Assembly (NCBI RefSeq): GCF_032884065.1
Contig: NC_088872.1
Span: 34,630,917 to 34,694,916, forward strand
DNA length: 64,000 nt
Source of the DNA: Artemia franciscana
Lineage: Eukaryota > Arthropoda > Branchiopoda > Anostraca > Artemiidae
Direction of reading: 5' to 3'
Below the pieces are notes generated by a model. That model was not told where the DNA came from. It was given only the letters and a program-made list of their open reading frames with translations, and did not search any database. Both the position numbers and the translations under genes were made by a program. Of this stretch, positions 23,991 through 37,181 are shown in pieces. Numbering within the stretch: the stretch's first letter is position 1; each line of letters opens with the position of its first letter.

Positions 23991-24957
23991 TTTCTGCAAT
24001 ACAAAACTGCTCTCCATCTTAAATTTTCTTAAAGATGTCAGATATTTTGCATAGATCTCATCCCATGCAAGGCATAGTGGAGATGCTCTTGTAACTTTTA
24101 CTGCTTCGTTTAGTTTTCTTGTTATTTATCATTGCTACTGCCAGCTCTAATATCTATTTCCAATAGTGTAAACAAACCACTCATGTTTTGCAAGTATGTC
24201 TTGTCAAATGAAACTTTGGTGTAAAAGATATATTCAAGCTCTTCTCTCTCTGAATTCTACTTTCTTACTAGTATAAAATACACTGAAAATCCAGCAGTAT
24301 ATTGGATCTGGTTGCTACGGTTGGTTGGTAGAGTTTTATGGCTATATACAAATGTGATTGTCATGGAAGTACACAAAAGAGATGTACCCTCTGTAGTATA
24401 GACACTCTGGTTCCTAGGGAAAGTCCATGACCAGGTGTGGTTGCTAGGTAAGCCGGTTATGCAAAGTATTTGCCTGTTGGAATTATGCAAACATGGTTAA
24501 CGATATATGTTTCACGGCCAGAGGCGTAGAGTCTGTAGTATAGACAATCTTTGAGCCCCTATGCTGTAAGATCAGGACTTAATATAGTAACACTGCTCAC
24601 ACTCATACCACTAATATTCAACCCTTACAAATCCTCACTGAACATGAAGGTAAGGTAATTTTAGGCTATTTCTCAAAATTTTGCCTCAAGGCAATACCAC
24701 CTAAAGTCGGAACCAAAATCATGCACTTCTGGATTTGTTAATTTTTTTGCGAAAAATAACCGCCAGCGTTACCGTTGGTAGTTTCTATGCTCCAAAGTTA
24801 CTATGTAGCAGTAATTTTTGGTTTATCTTGCCTAAGAAATGAATAGAATATTAAAGCAAGAAAATTAGTTAGGTGTTCTTTTTTGAGCTTCCAAGAAATT
24901 ATTCCATATATTTTTTTTTATGAAATGAGGAGGTATTATTAAATCTCCTTCGATGTT

Positions 24958-25269
24958 TTTGTTCTACTGATTGAGTCAGTGGTGGTTCTGGCCTCTTTTG
25001 GGCCCAGGCAAGATCTAGATTGGTACTGCCCTGATTCCCACATAATTTTGCGGCCAAATTTTAACAAAATTTTCATATATTAAAAATAATGTATATTTTT
25101 GAACTATACAATAATATACTTTTAATTTGTTATTTCAATTATTAAATTATTTTAAATCATTGTAGTTTAATTATTTCAATAATTATTACTGAATTATTAT
25201 TTTTCAATTTTTTTTTATTTTATAACTTATTTTAGTAATTAATTAATGATTTATTAATCACTTTTATTT
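24958..25269. other. Spacer between duplications A and B
   Basis: Very AT-rich, with runs of ATTATTT. No gene or repeat family recognised. Confidence 0.5.
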
Positions 25270-25790
25270 ATTAACGGCAGACTCTACTCTTTAACTTTTG
25301 ATGGGTATAACTGATATTGATGAAATTTATATAATTAAAATCAACATTAAAATGCGATTCTTTTGATGTAACTATTGGTATCAAATTTCCATTTTTTAGA
25401 GTTTTGATTGCTATTGAGACGGGTCGCTACTTACTACAGTTCGTTACCACAAACTGTTTGATACTCAGGATTTTTATTTTTTCTTAACGTATCTTTCAAG
25501 AGTAGTTTGAGGAACCTCAAACTCATTAGAAGCCATCAGACAGTCCCATCGACCAGAAATAACCGCATCAACATTATTATTCATAGCCTCGGGCAACGCC
25601 TCGCTCTTTACGCTAAAGTTTTTATTGTTTTAAAAAGTAGAGTTGTGAGAAAGAGTCAAACTTTGGTGTAAAGGGCGAGGCGTTGAGGAGGGGACAACCC
25701 CTTCCATATACGGGATAATTTCTGTTCGTTTTAAGTTTTTAATGTCGCTCCTTACTTGCAGTTAAAAAACTTGTTTTTTTATTTTATAAT
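25270..25790 (+). mobile_element. Foldback element, rearranged copy
   Basis: Left part (25285-25462) is the 3' end of the element, ending with the CAGTTCGTTACCAC-type near-palindrome (one mismatch). The right part (25580-25785) is the foldback hairpin. 'caacgcctcgctctttacgctaaag' and its complement, around a short loop, form the core. Confidence 0.7.
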
Positions 25791-28700
25791 TATAAAGATC
25801 AAGGAAGGGGAAAGCGGACGGAAAAGAAAAGTAGCCTTTACTGACCTATTTTGCGCTCTTTGAAGTGAGCAGATAAGAGATTTAATAGTAATACTCCATC
25901 TTGTGATTTTTTTTAATAGAATTAATGTTATTATTCTTATTTGAATGTAATACAAGGCTAATTTATGCGAGTGTTTAATAAGTGATTTTAAGCAATTCGC
26001 TTTTGAAGGCAGGATTGGCTTGCGGGTTTATTCGTCATAGTTAATTGTAGAAGAGACAAGATTGGCTGGAGAATTTACATATTTGACATAATGGTAATGA
26101 AAGGGGCTGAAAAATGAATTCGAGTCTAGGACAATAATATTTCGTGGAGATTGCACTGTCCATAAGGGAATTTTATCCTTACATTAGTATGTTAGCTATT
26201 TTGTTCCTTGGATTTTACTTTCTTGTTTTTTCTCTTAGATGCTTTCTTGATTTTCTATGAATTGTTTATAGTATATTATTGCTAACAAGTTAAAAGGATG
26301 TTTCCTTTAGGATGTAAAATAATTTGAATTACACCATTAAGTAATTGTCTTCATACACTACTAACCTATGATTGTTAATCCTGGTTCAAATAAGACCATT
26401 TTATGTATCAGATTGAATTAGCTCAAATTAAGCAAATGAGATAAATCGTGAGCTGGTTCTCTTTGAGGTATGAAATGATGACTTTTGAATGTACTGAATT
26501 GTTTTTTAATGTAATGAGACTCAGCCTGCTCATTCATTTTGCTGTTTTACGAGGTTAGTCAGTTGTCCAATGCTACATACTCTTTGTACTTCAAGATAGA
26601 ATTGTACGATAAATGGCACATTATCTTCGCGCAAGGCACTACTAGATTTACTTACGACCAAGTTAATGTCAGCTGTATGTTTTTCTTTCTTCTGTTTTTA
26701 ATGATTCGATATAACAGAGCAAAAAGCAGAATATAAAGATAAAGAACGGTTAAAGAACAGCAGAATATAACGGTTAAAAAGCAGACTATAACGGAGATTC
26801 TGCTGTTTAACGACAGCTATTAAATGCAAGTTGAATAATGAGTTTAATAATTCGATATAGCTTTTAGAAAATTCCTAATATATTTAATGGAAAACTCGAT
26901 ATATCCCTAGGTCATGTGCAGTTAAATTTAATATGGGTTTATCCTCGGGTCGTACGGCTTGTTCTGCAAACAGTAATATGTTTGGGGTCATATTGATTGG
27001 TCTTAATTGTATTAAATATAATAGTAATGGGTTGGGAGTGGCAAGGCTGTTCAATGTGGTGCATATGTCAATTTTTGCATGTTGTCACGAATGACTTTGC
27101 GATTTCATTACAGGACTTACCAGGGAGGGTGGCAATGGGCAGAAGATGTTTTTGTATATTTTTCTAAGAATGTTGGAAAAATTATTCTTAAAATTTATTT
27201 TTGTTCTTTCCTTTTTATTGTTCTATTTACACTAATTTTAAAACACTACTTTCTTTCTATAAATTTCATGAACAATAAGAAATACAGCTTAAATGCTAAT
27301 AATCGGGAATAGAACAAACAGCTAAAATAATACTAAGTGAGTGAAAAAACGTATAATTTAAATTAAATTACGTAAAAAACTTTTGTAACTTAAAAACTTC
27401 CTTCTTTCTAGCCCCAATGTGCGTATCCATATGATGGATATGCGTAACTATATGAAGGGTAGTAATGACCATAATAACGGTAAGGATAATAAGTATAATG
27501 ATGAGTTGCTGCTCCTTTCAGAGCGTCTTCGACAGGTGCGTCCATTTCAGATGCTTCTCTTCTCAGCCTGTAACTAGGATCGTCAAAGGGAAGATCACCT
27601 CTGTTAGCTGTTAACTCTATATCTTGAAAATCAATAGCTGGTTCCCTTGGATTATCAGGTTTGGCTAATACCGCAGTGACATAAAGGGCAACAAGTAGAA
27701 TCTAGAAAAAAATAAAGTATTTATATTGATATAGATAAGTATATAAAAAATGTGTATATATCCTTTGGAGATCTATATTCTACTAATCCTATAAGGACGT
27801 CAAGAACAACAAGCAAAATCAAGAACAAAGTTCAATATGAATGTTATGTGAGCATTTCTATATTCAAATACCAATTTCAATTGGAATATCAGTAATGCAT
27901 TTAATAATTTACAGAACTCATCCTTGACTAAGTTTTACCACCAATCTTATCATGTCTCGGATTGTGAATAGAGCTTACAAAGAACATGGTAACAAATTTT
28001 TGTTGATGATTTTTTTTTTAAGTTCCAAGATTTAATTTGGGGATTTAGTTCATAGGATATCTATTAAGGGAAATAAAACTGCTCAAAAACTGCAGTTTTA
28101 TAATAAATGTGTCAATAGTGTACTGAACATCAGCAGGGAAGAAAAAAAAAGAAAATTATTCAAATGACTTTCTTTGACAACTTCATCGATTTCATCTTTC
28201 CAGATTTAATTACAAAAAGCAAAAAAAAAGAAAAAAACTGATAAAATAAAATTAATTCTGTTAAAGTCTACCATACTAAAAATAAATCAGAAGAGCATTT
28301 CAATTTGAAAAATTCCAAACATTCAAACATTTCACAGAGCCTTCTGAAACGAATAGAAATTGAGAGACAAAGTTCAAAAGACCTCGGATAAAAGTGAAAT
28401 TTTTAAAATAAAAAATGGGACATTATGTCATTATTGAATCAGAACAATACATATATAAATAATTGCCAAGTAAAGTAGATATGTACTTATCAGTTAAATG
28501 ATCCACGTTAAATGCAATAAAACTATACTTGGTTGGAATAAATCAAGACATTTAAGAATTGTCTTTTTTTTTTATTCATTTCGCATCAAATAAGTTCAAT
28601 TATTATTGTTGCTATAATCTTAAATGCTCATTACAATTTCAGCTTACAATTGTATTAATTTATTTCGTTTTACTGTGGTACTTGTTCATAAGTTCATAAG

Positions 28701-28868
28701 CTTATTAATCCACATTCACAAACAAATAAACAATTTAAACAACATTTTCGCACAGGAGAAAACCGATGAGGGATTGTAGTCGGTTGAAAGTCCACGTAAC
28801 TTCTCGCCTTTTAACTCTACTATTTACTTAAACGGCAACTATTTAATTAAAACTGTTCTAAATAAACA

Positions 28869-28993
<125 letters not shown>

Positions 28994-29243
28994 GTGTGTG
29001 TAAAAATAGATAAATATATAAATAACTGAATTTAAAACAAATAAAAGATAAATAAAAATATAAAAGTAAAATAACAATAACAAGTCCAGTTCCCATCACT
29101 CTTCAGTACTCAACCATGTTACTTTAAAATAATTGATATTTCAAAAGTTTTCGAAAATGAACTTCAAAAGTTGCGGATTGACTGTAAAACTACTAACAAA
29201 AACTAATTTACAATTTAAAATGACATGAATAAGCTACTTACAT

Positions 29244-29633
29244 CTTGAGCCTAGTCATGGCGCTGGTCATGAAGATCTTTTCTTAGATTTAAATATTAAT
29301 ATTTGTGATAATAATAAATTAAGTTTTATAATGTATAATAAAACGGATGATTTTGATTTTGAAGTGATTAGTTTCCCATTCCCTGAAAGTAATATACACT
29401 CAAATATCACATATTCAGCGTTTTTCTCACAGTTACTTCGTTATGCAAGGATTTGTAGTAATTATATTGATTTTAAAAATAGATATAAAATCTTAAGCCA
29501 AAAATTGATATCAAGAGGTTTTTCTGCAAATAAATTAACTTGGCAATTTAAAAAATTTAGTTTTCATTATAACGAACTTTTAAATAAATATCAAAAGAAT
29601 TATCTAGAAATACTTAAAGAAATTTTTAACTAA
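29244..29633 (+). pseudogene. Reverse transcriptase C-terminal fragment
   Basis: 130 open codons ending EILKEIFN before TAA, with no start codon at the junction. The pattern FLDL...K.DDF.F..I.FP......TY..F.SQL.RYARIC is shared with RT-type retroelement proteins that I recall only generally, so the clade is not named. Confidence 0.5.
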
Positions 29634-30357
29634 TTTCGGAGGTTCGAGAAATGTTGTCACAGCGCCATTTATTTTGAATTGTGTTTCTAATTGAGCGGAT
29701 TTTTTTTTTAAAATTAGCCACATGGTAAAGATGAATTCTATAATTGTTTAATTCATTCAGGTTTTTTGCAATGTGTTAATATTTGTGATTTGGTAAAATT
29801 TATAATATTTAGTTTACCTATTGTTGCTAAAGGGAGGGATATATTAACAAGATAAGCTTGTTTTGGTTTTACTTGGTTGTTTAACATTTGCTGTTTTTTT
29901 TTTCATAGGCATGTATTTTGAGGGTGATACCTGACGCGGGGATGCCATGGATATTCTGAGGTAGCCACAACACTGTGCTGGGTAGAGAATTTAGAGTGGC
30001 GAAACCCTATATAGGCCAGTGTATTCTCCTGATGAGCCCTTATGTTGGGTGTTGCCTCTGAATTATTTGTCTAAATTATTTTTTCTATTGTTCGGTAAAT
30101 GACGACTTATACTTATTGACGACATGACTGCCTGTCCATGGATTATTCTTTATGGTTGATTGTGTGTGGCTATGCTGTTTGACCTATGTGATTGTATGGA
30201 TGAGTAGGGTTAAGGCCTCATTCAAGTGCTGGTCTATATTAATCACTAATTTAGGAAAACAGTCTTCCTTTTCTCCTTCTGTCTCTTTTTTTTTTCTTTT
30301 TTTTTTTTTTTTTTTTTTTTTTTGTGCTGTAGCATTGGTGATTTCTCTTTTCATGAT
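29244..30357 (+). mobile_element. Retroelement insertion, 5' truncated
   Basis: Absent from duplication A, where exon 1 is continuous. Coding text starts exactly at the junction (29244) and runs open for 130 codons to 29633: FLDLNINICDNNK, FPFPESNIHSNITY, then SQLLRYARICSNYIDF. This looks like the C-terminal (thumb-side) part of a reverse transcriptase of unassigned clade. The long 3' UTR contains 'gcgaaaccctatataggccagtgtattctcctgatgagccc'-type text, a T-rich tract (30288-30323) and an end 'tttcatgatt'. The last 220 bases recur at 59565-59785. No clear target duplication is seen. Confidence 0.65.
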
Positions 30358-30415
30358 TTTTCATTATTAGCAATTTTTGCCAATAACCAACAACCAACTT
30401 CAACTAAAAGATTCA

Positions 30416-30448
30416 ACTGATTATGTAAACTATAGAAGTCCTTATATA
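30416..30448 (-). promoter_or_regulatory. Core promoter of Tyr-rich gene copy 2
   Basis: TATATAAG starting at 30448 and TCAGT initiator with A at 30418, spacing 30 as in copy 1. Now cut off from exon 2 by the insertion. Confidence 0.6.
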
Positions 30449-30926
30449 TATTTGAAAATACAGACTGTATTTTTCTAAATCAAACTAGTTTAAGGTGAAA
30501 AGATACCGGGGACTTTTTCAATTGACGTTGGATAACGCAGTGGTAATGAACCGAGATTAATTAAAAAAAAGTAGTGGTACAATTTCTTTTAGGGTAGAGC
30601 CCTATCAAAAGCAAGATACTTGGGTAAATCAATGCACAAAATACAGGTTAACTAACTGTGATTGTAGATTTTTGGGGTGAGAGGGAGGTGTATTTATATG
30701 ATCTATTGAGCCTGAATTTTTGGGGAGGAATTTAGCTTTAGTCCCTCTCTAATGATGCCCCTGCAGGCACAAACTATGAATTACTCTTGCGTGCTATTTA
30801 GTTGCTATGTAGTGACGGAAGAAGGAGAAAATGTCAAACTTCAACCGTGTACATGCTATGGCAGTATTCCTTCTTCAAAGAGGGTGAAGAATGCAAAAGA
30901 TTGCTCCCCAGGGGACAGTGGGGGGT

Positions 30927-32035
30927 TAATATTAGAAGAAAATGGATGAAATCAATAAACAAATTACATAACTTTGCCTTACATCCCAAGGTTGTCACAG
31001 AAATTAAGGAGAGAATTAAAAAAACATAATATAAAAACATCTTTCAAATCAGGACAAAATATAAGCTCTTGGCTAAATAATGGAAAATATAAAGTTCCAA
31101 GAAATATACAACAGGGGGTATACAAAGCAGAATTTACACAATAGGCTACAGCAACACAAATATGTGATAGATTGCTCGCTAAGACAGAGTGAACAACCTG
31201 AAACTTTTGAATCCGCTATAGCGGAACACGTATATAATTTTCCTCATCACAGTATTCTATTTGATCAGACAAAATTTTTTGACAAGTCTGTAGGACTTTT
31301 ACAAAGTTTCAGAGAAATTATAGAAATAAAAAAGATTATGTATGGGGGTATTAGTATCAATAGAGATGAAGGGGGTTTTAAAATAAATTCAATTTATAAT
31401 AGTTTAATTAAAGACCAGGCAAAAACTTCAACGAGTATTGATTTCCATAATTGTCCAGAAACAAGTAATAACCTTGCAAACGAAAGTCAAAGAATGGTCA
31501 ATACTGTAAGGAGTCAATGGACTGCAGCTAAAATAGCAAATGAAAAAATCCATTCAATTTATAATTCATAACTTTGTTTCATTAACCTGTAAGATTTTGA
31601 TTGGATTTGGGATTGGGTGACCTGTCTTTTTTTTTGTTGCAAGTATTTATAATTTTCATTTTTAATAGATTCCCATTTATACACCGAATGTGGTAGAGGA
31701 AGTTTCATTATATACAATTGCTTTAGTTTTATTCTAAAGTTATTACCGTCAGTGCAGGAGTTTTGTTTTATAATGTGAGTTTGTTTCTTATTTATTTTAT
31801 TGTTTATATTTTTTGTTGTGTTTTATTTGTCGTGGCATTTTATTTATGATATCTTAAAAAAAAGTCTTAATTTGTCGGTTTGTAATTTTTTTCTGCTGAG
31901 AAAGGCTCCCGGACGTGGGGCCGAAATATTCGGGGTATTTTTATTATTTTTTTAGTTAAAGTGTAGATTATATGTTTTATTTTTGTTCACTGCTTTATAG
32001 AAATTATACCCGTTTTTTCTTCAATCGATTTTTCG
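30927..32035 (+). mobile_element. Penelope-like retroelement, copy in duplication B
   Basis: Joins at 'ggttaatattagaagaaaatgg', so it lacks the RT thumb still present in copy A. About 40 bases are deleted from the GIY-YIG core: GVYK is followed directly by the later QNLxxxLQQH text. The C-terminal frame (31080-31571) is longer than in copy A because the A-run frameshift is absent here, ending NEKIHSIYNS. It is not functional. Confidence 0.75.
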
Positions 32036-32220
32036 TAATAAGGTTCTCTGATACGCTGAATCTGATGGTGTAATTTTCGTTAAGATTGTATGACTTTTAG
32101 GTGGTGTTTTCCCCTATTTACTAAAATGAGGCAACTTTTCTCAGGCCCATTCATACCGGGATATGTATTCTCCCACTTATCAAATCTATCATAGTGACAA
32201 TTGGAGCATAACAATCCTCT

Positions 32221-35200
32221 TTTTATGTGAAACTTTTTTTAAATGAAAAGAACCAGCTACTTATGGATATACCTGGATATAATTCAATATTTCTAAATAG
32301 AAAGATAACAAAAAAGGGGGGGCTAGGATTTTATGTATTGAGTAATCTGGCAGTTGTAAGAAGAGATGATCTGTCTAAAAACGTTGAACGGGTATTTGAA
32401 TCTCTGTTCATAGAATTGGCTACTAGCTCCAATGAGAAGATAATAATTGGTGAAATATACAGATCTCCAAGCGGATCAACAAAACAATTTATGGAAATAT
32501 TAGAGATTGTTCTTGGGAATGTATTGTCTGAAAAGGCAGAAATAATTTTAATGGGTGATTTTAACGTTGACATGATGGATATATCATCGAGTCAGGCTTG
32601 TGATATACTGGCACTAGTAATCTCGTCTGGGTTAACTCCCTGTATAAATATCCCTACACGAATTTCGAACCAATCTGCAACCTTAATTGACAATGTGTTC
32701 TCATCTATACATTCTGTAAAAAATGAAGTGCTACTATCAGATACATCGGATCATTTCCCAGTAGGAGTTTTACTTCCACTCCCCCGGCTTGCCCGCCGAA
32801 TAGCCCCTGATAATAAACCAAGATTCCGATATACACCAGCAAACATCGAAAAGCTCAAAGATGATTTATTCGCTACGTCATGGGAGTGTACAATACCTGA
32901 TAGGGTGAGCTTAGAAAATTATAATAAGGTATTTGATTTTTTTATGAAACAGTAAAGGAGAAATTGCCGATCACCCCAACCAAGTCTTTCTAAGGGATCA
33001 ACACCCATAGCCCCATGGACTACAGCTGGAATACTGAAGTCAATAAAGAGGAAACAAAAGCTTTGGAAAGAGTATAGGAACAGACCAAGTGATGCTAAAT
33101 TAGAGGCTTTTAAACTATACCGGAAAATACTTAAAACTCTGATTCGAAAAGCTAAAATTACATATTTTTCCCGAAGGTTTGCGGATTGTGGCAAAAATAT
33201 TAAGAAAACTTGGGATGTAATTAAGGAAGTTACGCAACCATCGGCAAGACCTAGAAAGCTCCCTAAATCACTTAATGTTCAGAATCAACTTTTCTTGGAC
33301 GAAGACCAAGTGCGACATCAGATGACTAAATTTTTTGCTGAGGTTGGGAAAACAACGGCGTTAGGTGTGGTTCCTTTTTCAAATTCTAGGTCTTGGAAGC
33401 AGTTCCTTGGTCCTTCCTGTGCAAAGTCGATGGTTCTTGAGTCAGTTACGGAGCAGGAACTGATAATAATAATTTCGTCATTGAAAAATTCTTCATCTGG
33501 ATTCGACCAAATTCCTGCCAAATTAATTAAACAGATTCTTCCCTCAATTATTAAACCACTGTGCCACTTGGTTAACCAGTCATTCAAGCTCGGAATATTC
33601 CCTCAGCGTCTCAAGTTAGCACGAGTGATAGCACTATTTAAAGGAGGTGACCGGGAGGACCCGGGGAACTATAGGCCTATATCTCTTTTGTCTGTTTTTT
33701 CTAAAATATTTGAAAAGGCTATGCTAAAGCGTTTGCTGAGTTTCCTAGATGCGAAGAAGTTTTTTCATCGGCACCAATTTGGTTTTCGGGAGAAGTGCTC
33801 AACAGAACACGCATGTAATATGCTTCTTCATTTTTTACGACAGTCTTTAGACTTCGGCCTTATCCCTGCGGCAATATTCCTTGATGTGAAGAAAGCTTTT
33901 GACAGCCTCACACACGAGATACTTATTGGTAAGTTGTCACACCAAGGTGTTCGTGGGGAAGCTCTGTCCTGGTTTTCTTCATTCCTAACTGGCCGATCCA
34001 TTGCAGTAGAAGCTTCTGATGAGCATGTTCCAGTTGAATATGGAGTGCCACAAGGCTCAGTTCTTGGGCCATCCCTTTTCCTCATATATGTCAACGACCT
34101 CTATCGACTATTTAGCAACCCACGATCTGATTTCTGTTGTCATTTGTGTCAGAAAGGAGATGCTGTGGTTGGAGCCTTGGATACACCTGGTCAACATGAA
34201 GAACTCTTTGCTTTCGCCGACAACACCACCCTGGGGGCTGCAGCAGCTGATGAATCGTCTCTTATCCTCAAGCTACAATTGATGACAGAAAGCATATATC
34301 GTTGGTTTGATGCAAATTTATTAGCTTTGAATGTAAAAAAATCGTTTCTTCTTATATTCTCCCGCATAGGCAAAAGCTGCCCTACAGTGACAGAGCTTAA
34401 AACATCTAAGGGATCCATATCCCGTCCAGCTGACCGGTTTATTTGATTCCTTGGGATACTTCTGGATGAAAATCTATCTTTCAAACGGCATGCTGAGTCA
34501 ATGAGATTAAAGGTTTCTCGAGGCCTTGGAATTATTCGGAAGCTGAAGCGAGTCTTTCCTTTTTCTATCCTTCGTCTATTATACTTTTCTCTTATTTACC
34601 CTTATTTATGCTACTGCTCGTCAGTTTGGATGTCAACATTTCCATCTGTACTTACACCTTTACATAATCTCCAACTGAAAGCAGCAAAAATCCTTCAGTC
34701 TACCACCCATATTTCTGTTGAACTTCTGAACACCTCTCTTTCATTGCATTTCAGTATTTCCGTGGAGACCTTCCATCAAGTTTTTTCGGGCTTCTTGAAA
34801 TTGTTCGAAATGTCAGTCCTTATGAAACTAGAAACAAGGATGATGTGCAAGTGCCATCCACCCCTGCAGTGCGCTCGGACTTTGGTCTGATAGTTGCTGT
34901 CGGACATGCCTGGAATTCCATTCCTGTTGGGATTCGACAGTCCTGTACCATAGGCTCCTTCAAGAAACGGTTGAAGAATTTTTTAATTAAAATAAAATAA
35001 ATTAAATTATAATATTGATCAGTTATTTATATTGTTTTGTTATCAAGATTTATTTAATTTAATTAGTTATTTAGATTGAATTTAATTATTTAGTTTAGGG
35101 TGGTGTGAGTGTCGGATCCTCGATGTATGTATATATATATTTTTTTAAGTAGGTGGTGCGGAGATCAGTTGTATTCGGGTGGGGATTGGTGAGTAGACTC

Positions 35201-35347
35201 TAAATATATTTTAAGTGTGAATGTAGTTAATGGTTATTTATGTTTTGTTTTGTTGTTTTTTTTCCAAATAACGGGCCATTAAGCCCTTTGGGATATTTTT
35301 TATTTATAAATGGATGGATATTTATAATAAAAGGAAATTGAACTTTA
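32221..35347 (+). mobile_element. Non-LTR retrotransposon (Jockey/CR1-like LINE), 5' truncated
   Basis: Inserted into an array unit: the flanks 'acaatcctct' and 'ttcaagacagg' are parts of one Cys-rich exon, and about 22 bases of target are missing between them. It contains the AP endonuclease C-terminal part, RT and a 3' UTR ending 'ggatatttataataaaaggaaattgaacttta'. The family-level call rests on the endonuclease motifs and on RT text YRPISLLSVFSKIFEK. Confidence 0.85.
32227..34998 (+). pseudogene. LINE ORF2: AP endonuclease + reverse transcriptase, broken
   Basis: The endonuclease part (32227-32955) shows MGDFNVDMM and SDHFPVGVL motifs but lacks the family N-terminus. Frame shifts near 32941 and 32990 break the linker (KLWKEYRNRPSDAK). 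RT (33295-34446) shows LIKQILPSIIKPL, KGGDREDPGNYRPISLLSV, HQFGFREKCSTEH, AIFLDVKKAFDS, GVPQGSVLGPSLF and then FADN (34213-34224) in place of the catalytic FADD. A TGA at 34444-34446 separates the thumb (FLGILLDENLSFKRH), and a last frameshift near 34845 precedes AWNSIPVGIRQS and the end at about 34998. At least four lesions plus a lost active-site Asp make it inactive. Confidence 0.85.
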
Positions 35348-36839
35348 TTCAAGACAGGAATTACAGTATTTAATTTGTACTGTATTCCCGCTGTGTATTC
35401 ATGCATTCCCTGTGTATGCATGCAAAGAGGACATATATAAAACATTTTTTTCAGTGTTGACTCTCTTACATCAAAATGAAGCTGATTTACTATCGATAAA
35501 GAGGGTTTTTTGTATTGCTAGAGAGGAGTAATCGAGTTACATAACAATTCAAAATCAAATGATTCTTTTTGAACAAAATCTTCTAAGTTGTCGATTTATT
35601 TGTTGTTCTTATGAAAAATCATTTGAATAGAGTCTTAGATGAGAATTGAATTTTTGATGTACTGTTCAAAAACAAATCCAAAATACCTTTTTGTTTGGTC
35701 TCGATTAATATGCCAATAAATTGAGTAAATGCGTTTGGACTACGACTCATATGCATCATACAATAATTTAAAGCCAGCGATTCATCTTCCATATTCCATC
35801 ATGCGTTCTTTTGTACTGATAAATTTTTAAAACGATCATTCCGATGCAGACTTTTTATTACCATCATTTATTACCATCTGGTTACTAGGGAAGTAAATAT
35901 ATATTTTGTTAGTATGTCTTGTCAAATGGAACTTTGACGAAAAAGATATATTCAAGCTCTTTTCTCTCTGAATTCTAGTTTCTTACTAGTATAAAATACA
36001 CTGAAAATCTAGCATTATATCGGATCTGGTTGCTACGGTTGTTTGGTAAGGTTTTATGGCTATATACAAATGAGATTATCATGGAAGTACGCAAAAGAAA
36101 TGTACCCTCTGACAATCTGGTTACTAGGGAAGGTCCATGACCAGGTGTGGTTGCTAGTTAGACCGGTTATGCAAATTATGTGCCTGCTGGAATTGTGTAA
36201 ATATGGTTAACGGTATATGTTTTACGGTCAGAAGCGTACGCCAGATTGGTACGTTACCGTACCGATTCGGTAAAAACCAAATTTTCTTGTTTTTTCAACA
36301 GTTGAAGCGTATACCTAATTTTTTCTCCAAAAACAGTTAAAACCACAACGATAACTTTTTCTTAGACAGATCCAAATTATTACCATCAATATATTCTGAT
36401 GTTTCATTTAAAGCAGTTTGAAGTCTGTGCATGTGCATTATTTTCAGTTTTGCTGAGAAACAAAACTGCTCTCCATTTTAAATTTTCTCAAAGTATTTTA
36501 AATATTTCTTACTAGTATAAAATACACTGAAAATCCAGCATTATATCGGATCTGGTTGCTTGGTAGAGTCTTATGGCTATTTACAAATGAGATTGTCATG
36601 GAAGTACGCAAAAGAAATGTACCCTTTGTAGTATAGACAATCTTGTTACTATGGAAGGTCCATGACCAGGTGTGGCTGCTAGTTAGACCGGTTTTGCAAA
36701 TTATGTAACTAATGGAATTATGTAAATATGGTTAACGATATATGTTTTACTGCCAGAGGCGTACGCCAGATTGGTACGTTACCGTACCAATTCGGTAAAA
36801 ACCAAATTGTCTTGTTTTTTCAACAGTTGAAGCGTATAC

Positions 36840-37181
36840 CTAATTCTTCTTCCAAAAACAGTTAAAACCACGACGATACCTTTTTCCTAGAAATAAACAA
36901 AATACTAATTCATGGTACTTTCCATTCATACCGGAATATGTATATTCCCACTTATCAATTTTATCGTATTGACAATTGGAGCATAAGTTTCCTCTAGTGT
37001 CAGAGTCGTAAAACTCTTCAAGACAGGAATTACAGTATTTTATTTTTGCTGCAAATCCTCTAGTCAATTTAAATGGATTGCATAATCTACACTTTTAATC
37101 ATACTCATCAACAATTGTACAATTTTCATATGATGACCAGCTGCCCAGTTTATACATGCAGAGAGGACATATATAGAACAT
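36840..37181 (-). pseudogene. Cys-rich exon, array B
   Basis: Keeps CPLC, CRLC, CNSC and CSNC-type pairs and the tail GKRYRRGFNCFWKKN. A TAA replaces the Glu-rich stretch before KCRLC (EYD-stop), so only the second half stays open (75 codons from 37067). Confidence 0.5.

Larger units (their letters stand above)
19298..24560. repeat. Tandem array A of CARD/zinc-exon units
   Basis: About four units of roughly 1.0 kb with variable partial units. The landmark 'ctagggaaggtcca' is at 20347, 20881, 21892, 22929 and 24416 (spacings 534, 1011, 1037 and 1487). On the minus strand a unit reads CARD-like exon, then about 170 bases, then Cys-rich exon, then a spacer containing the near-palindrome TTGGTACGTTACCGTACCAA (20470, 21002, 23051). 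CARD-like exons are at about 19723-19937, 21586-21800, 22623-22839 and 23399-23608. Cys-rich exons are at 19297-19550, 21176-21412 and 22100-22448, with a remnant at about 23250. Copies differ by scattered substitutions and indels. Confidence 0.85.

Noticed and set aside
33295-34446. Host gene reading of the RT frame
   Set aside because: Clear LINE reverse transcriptase motifs and the insertion flanks identify it as a mobile element.
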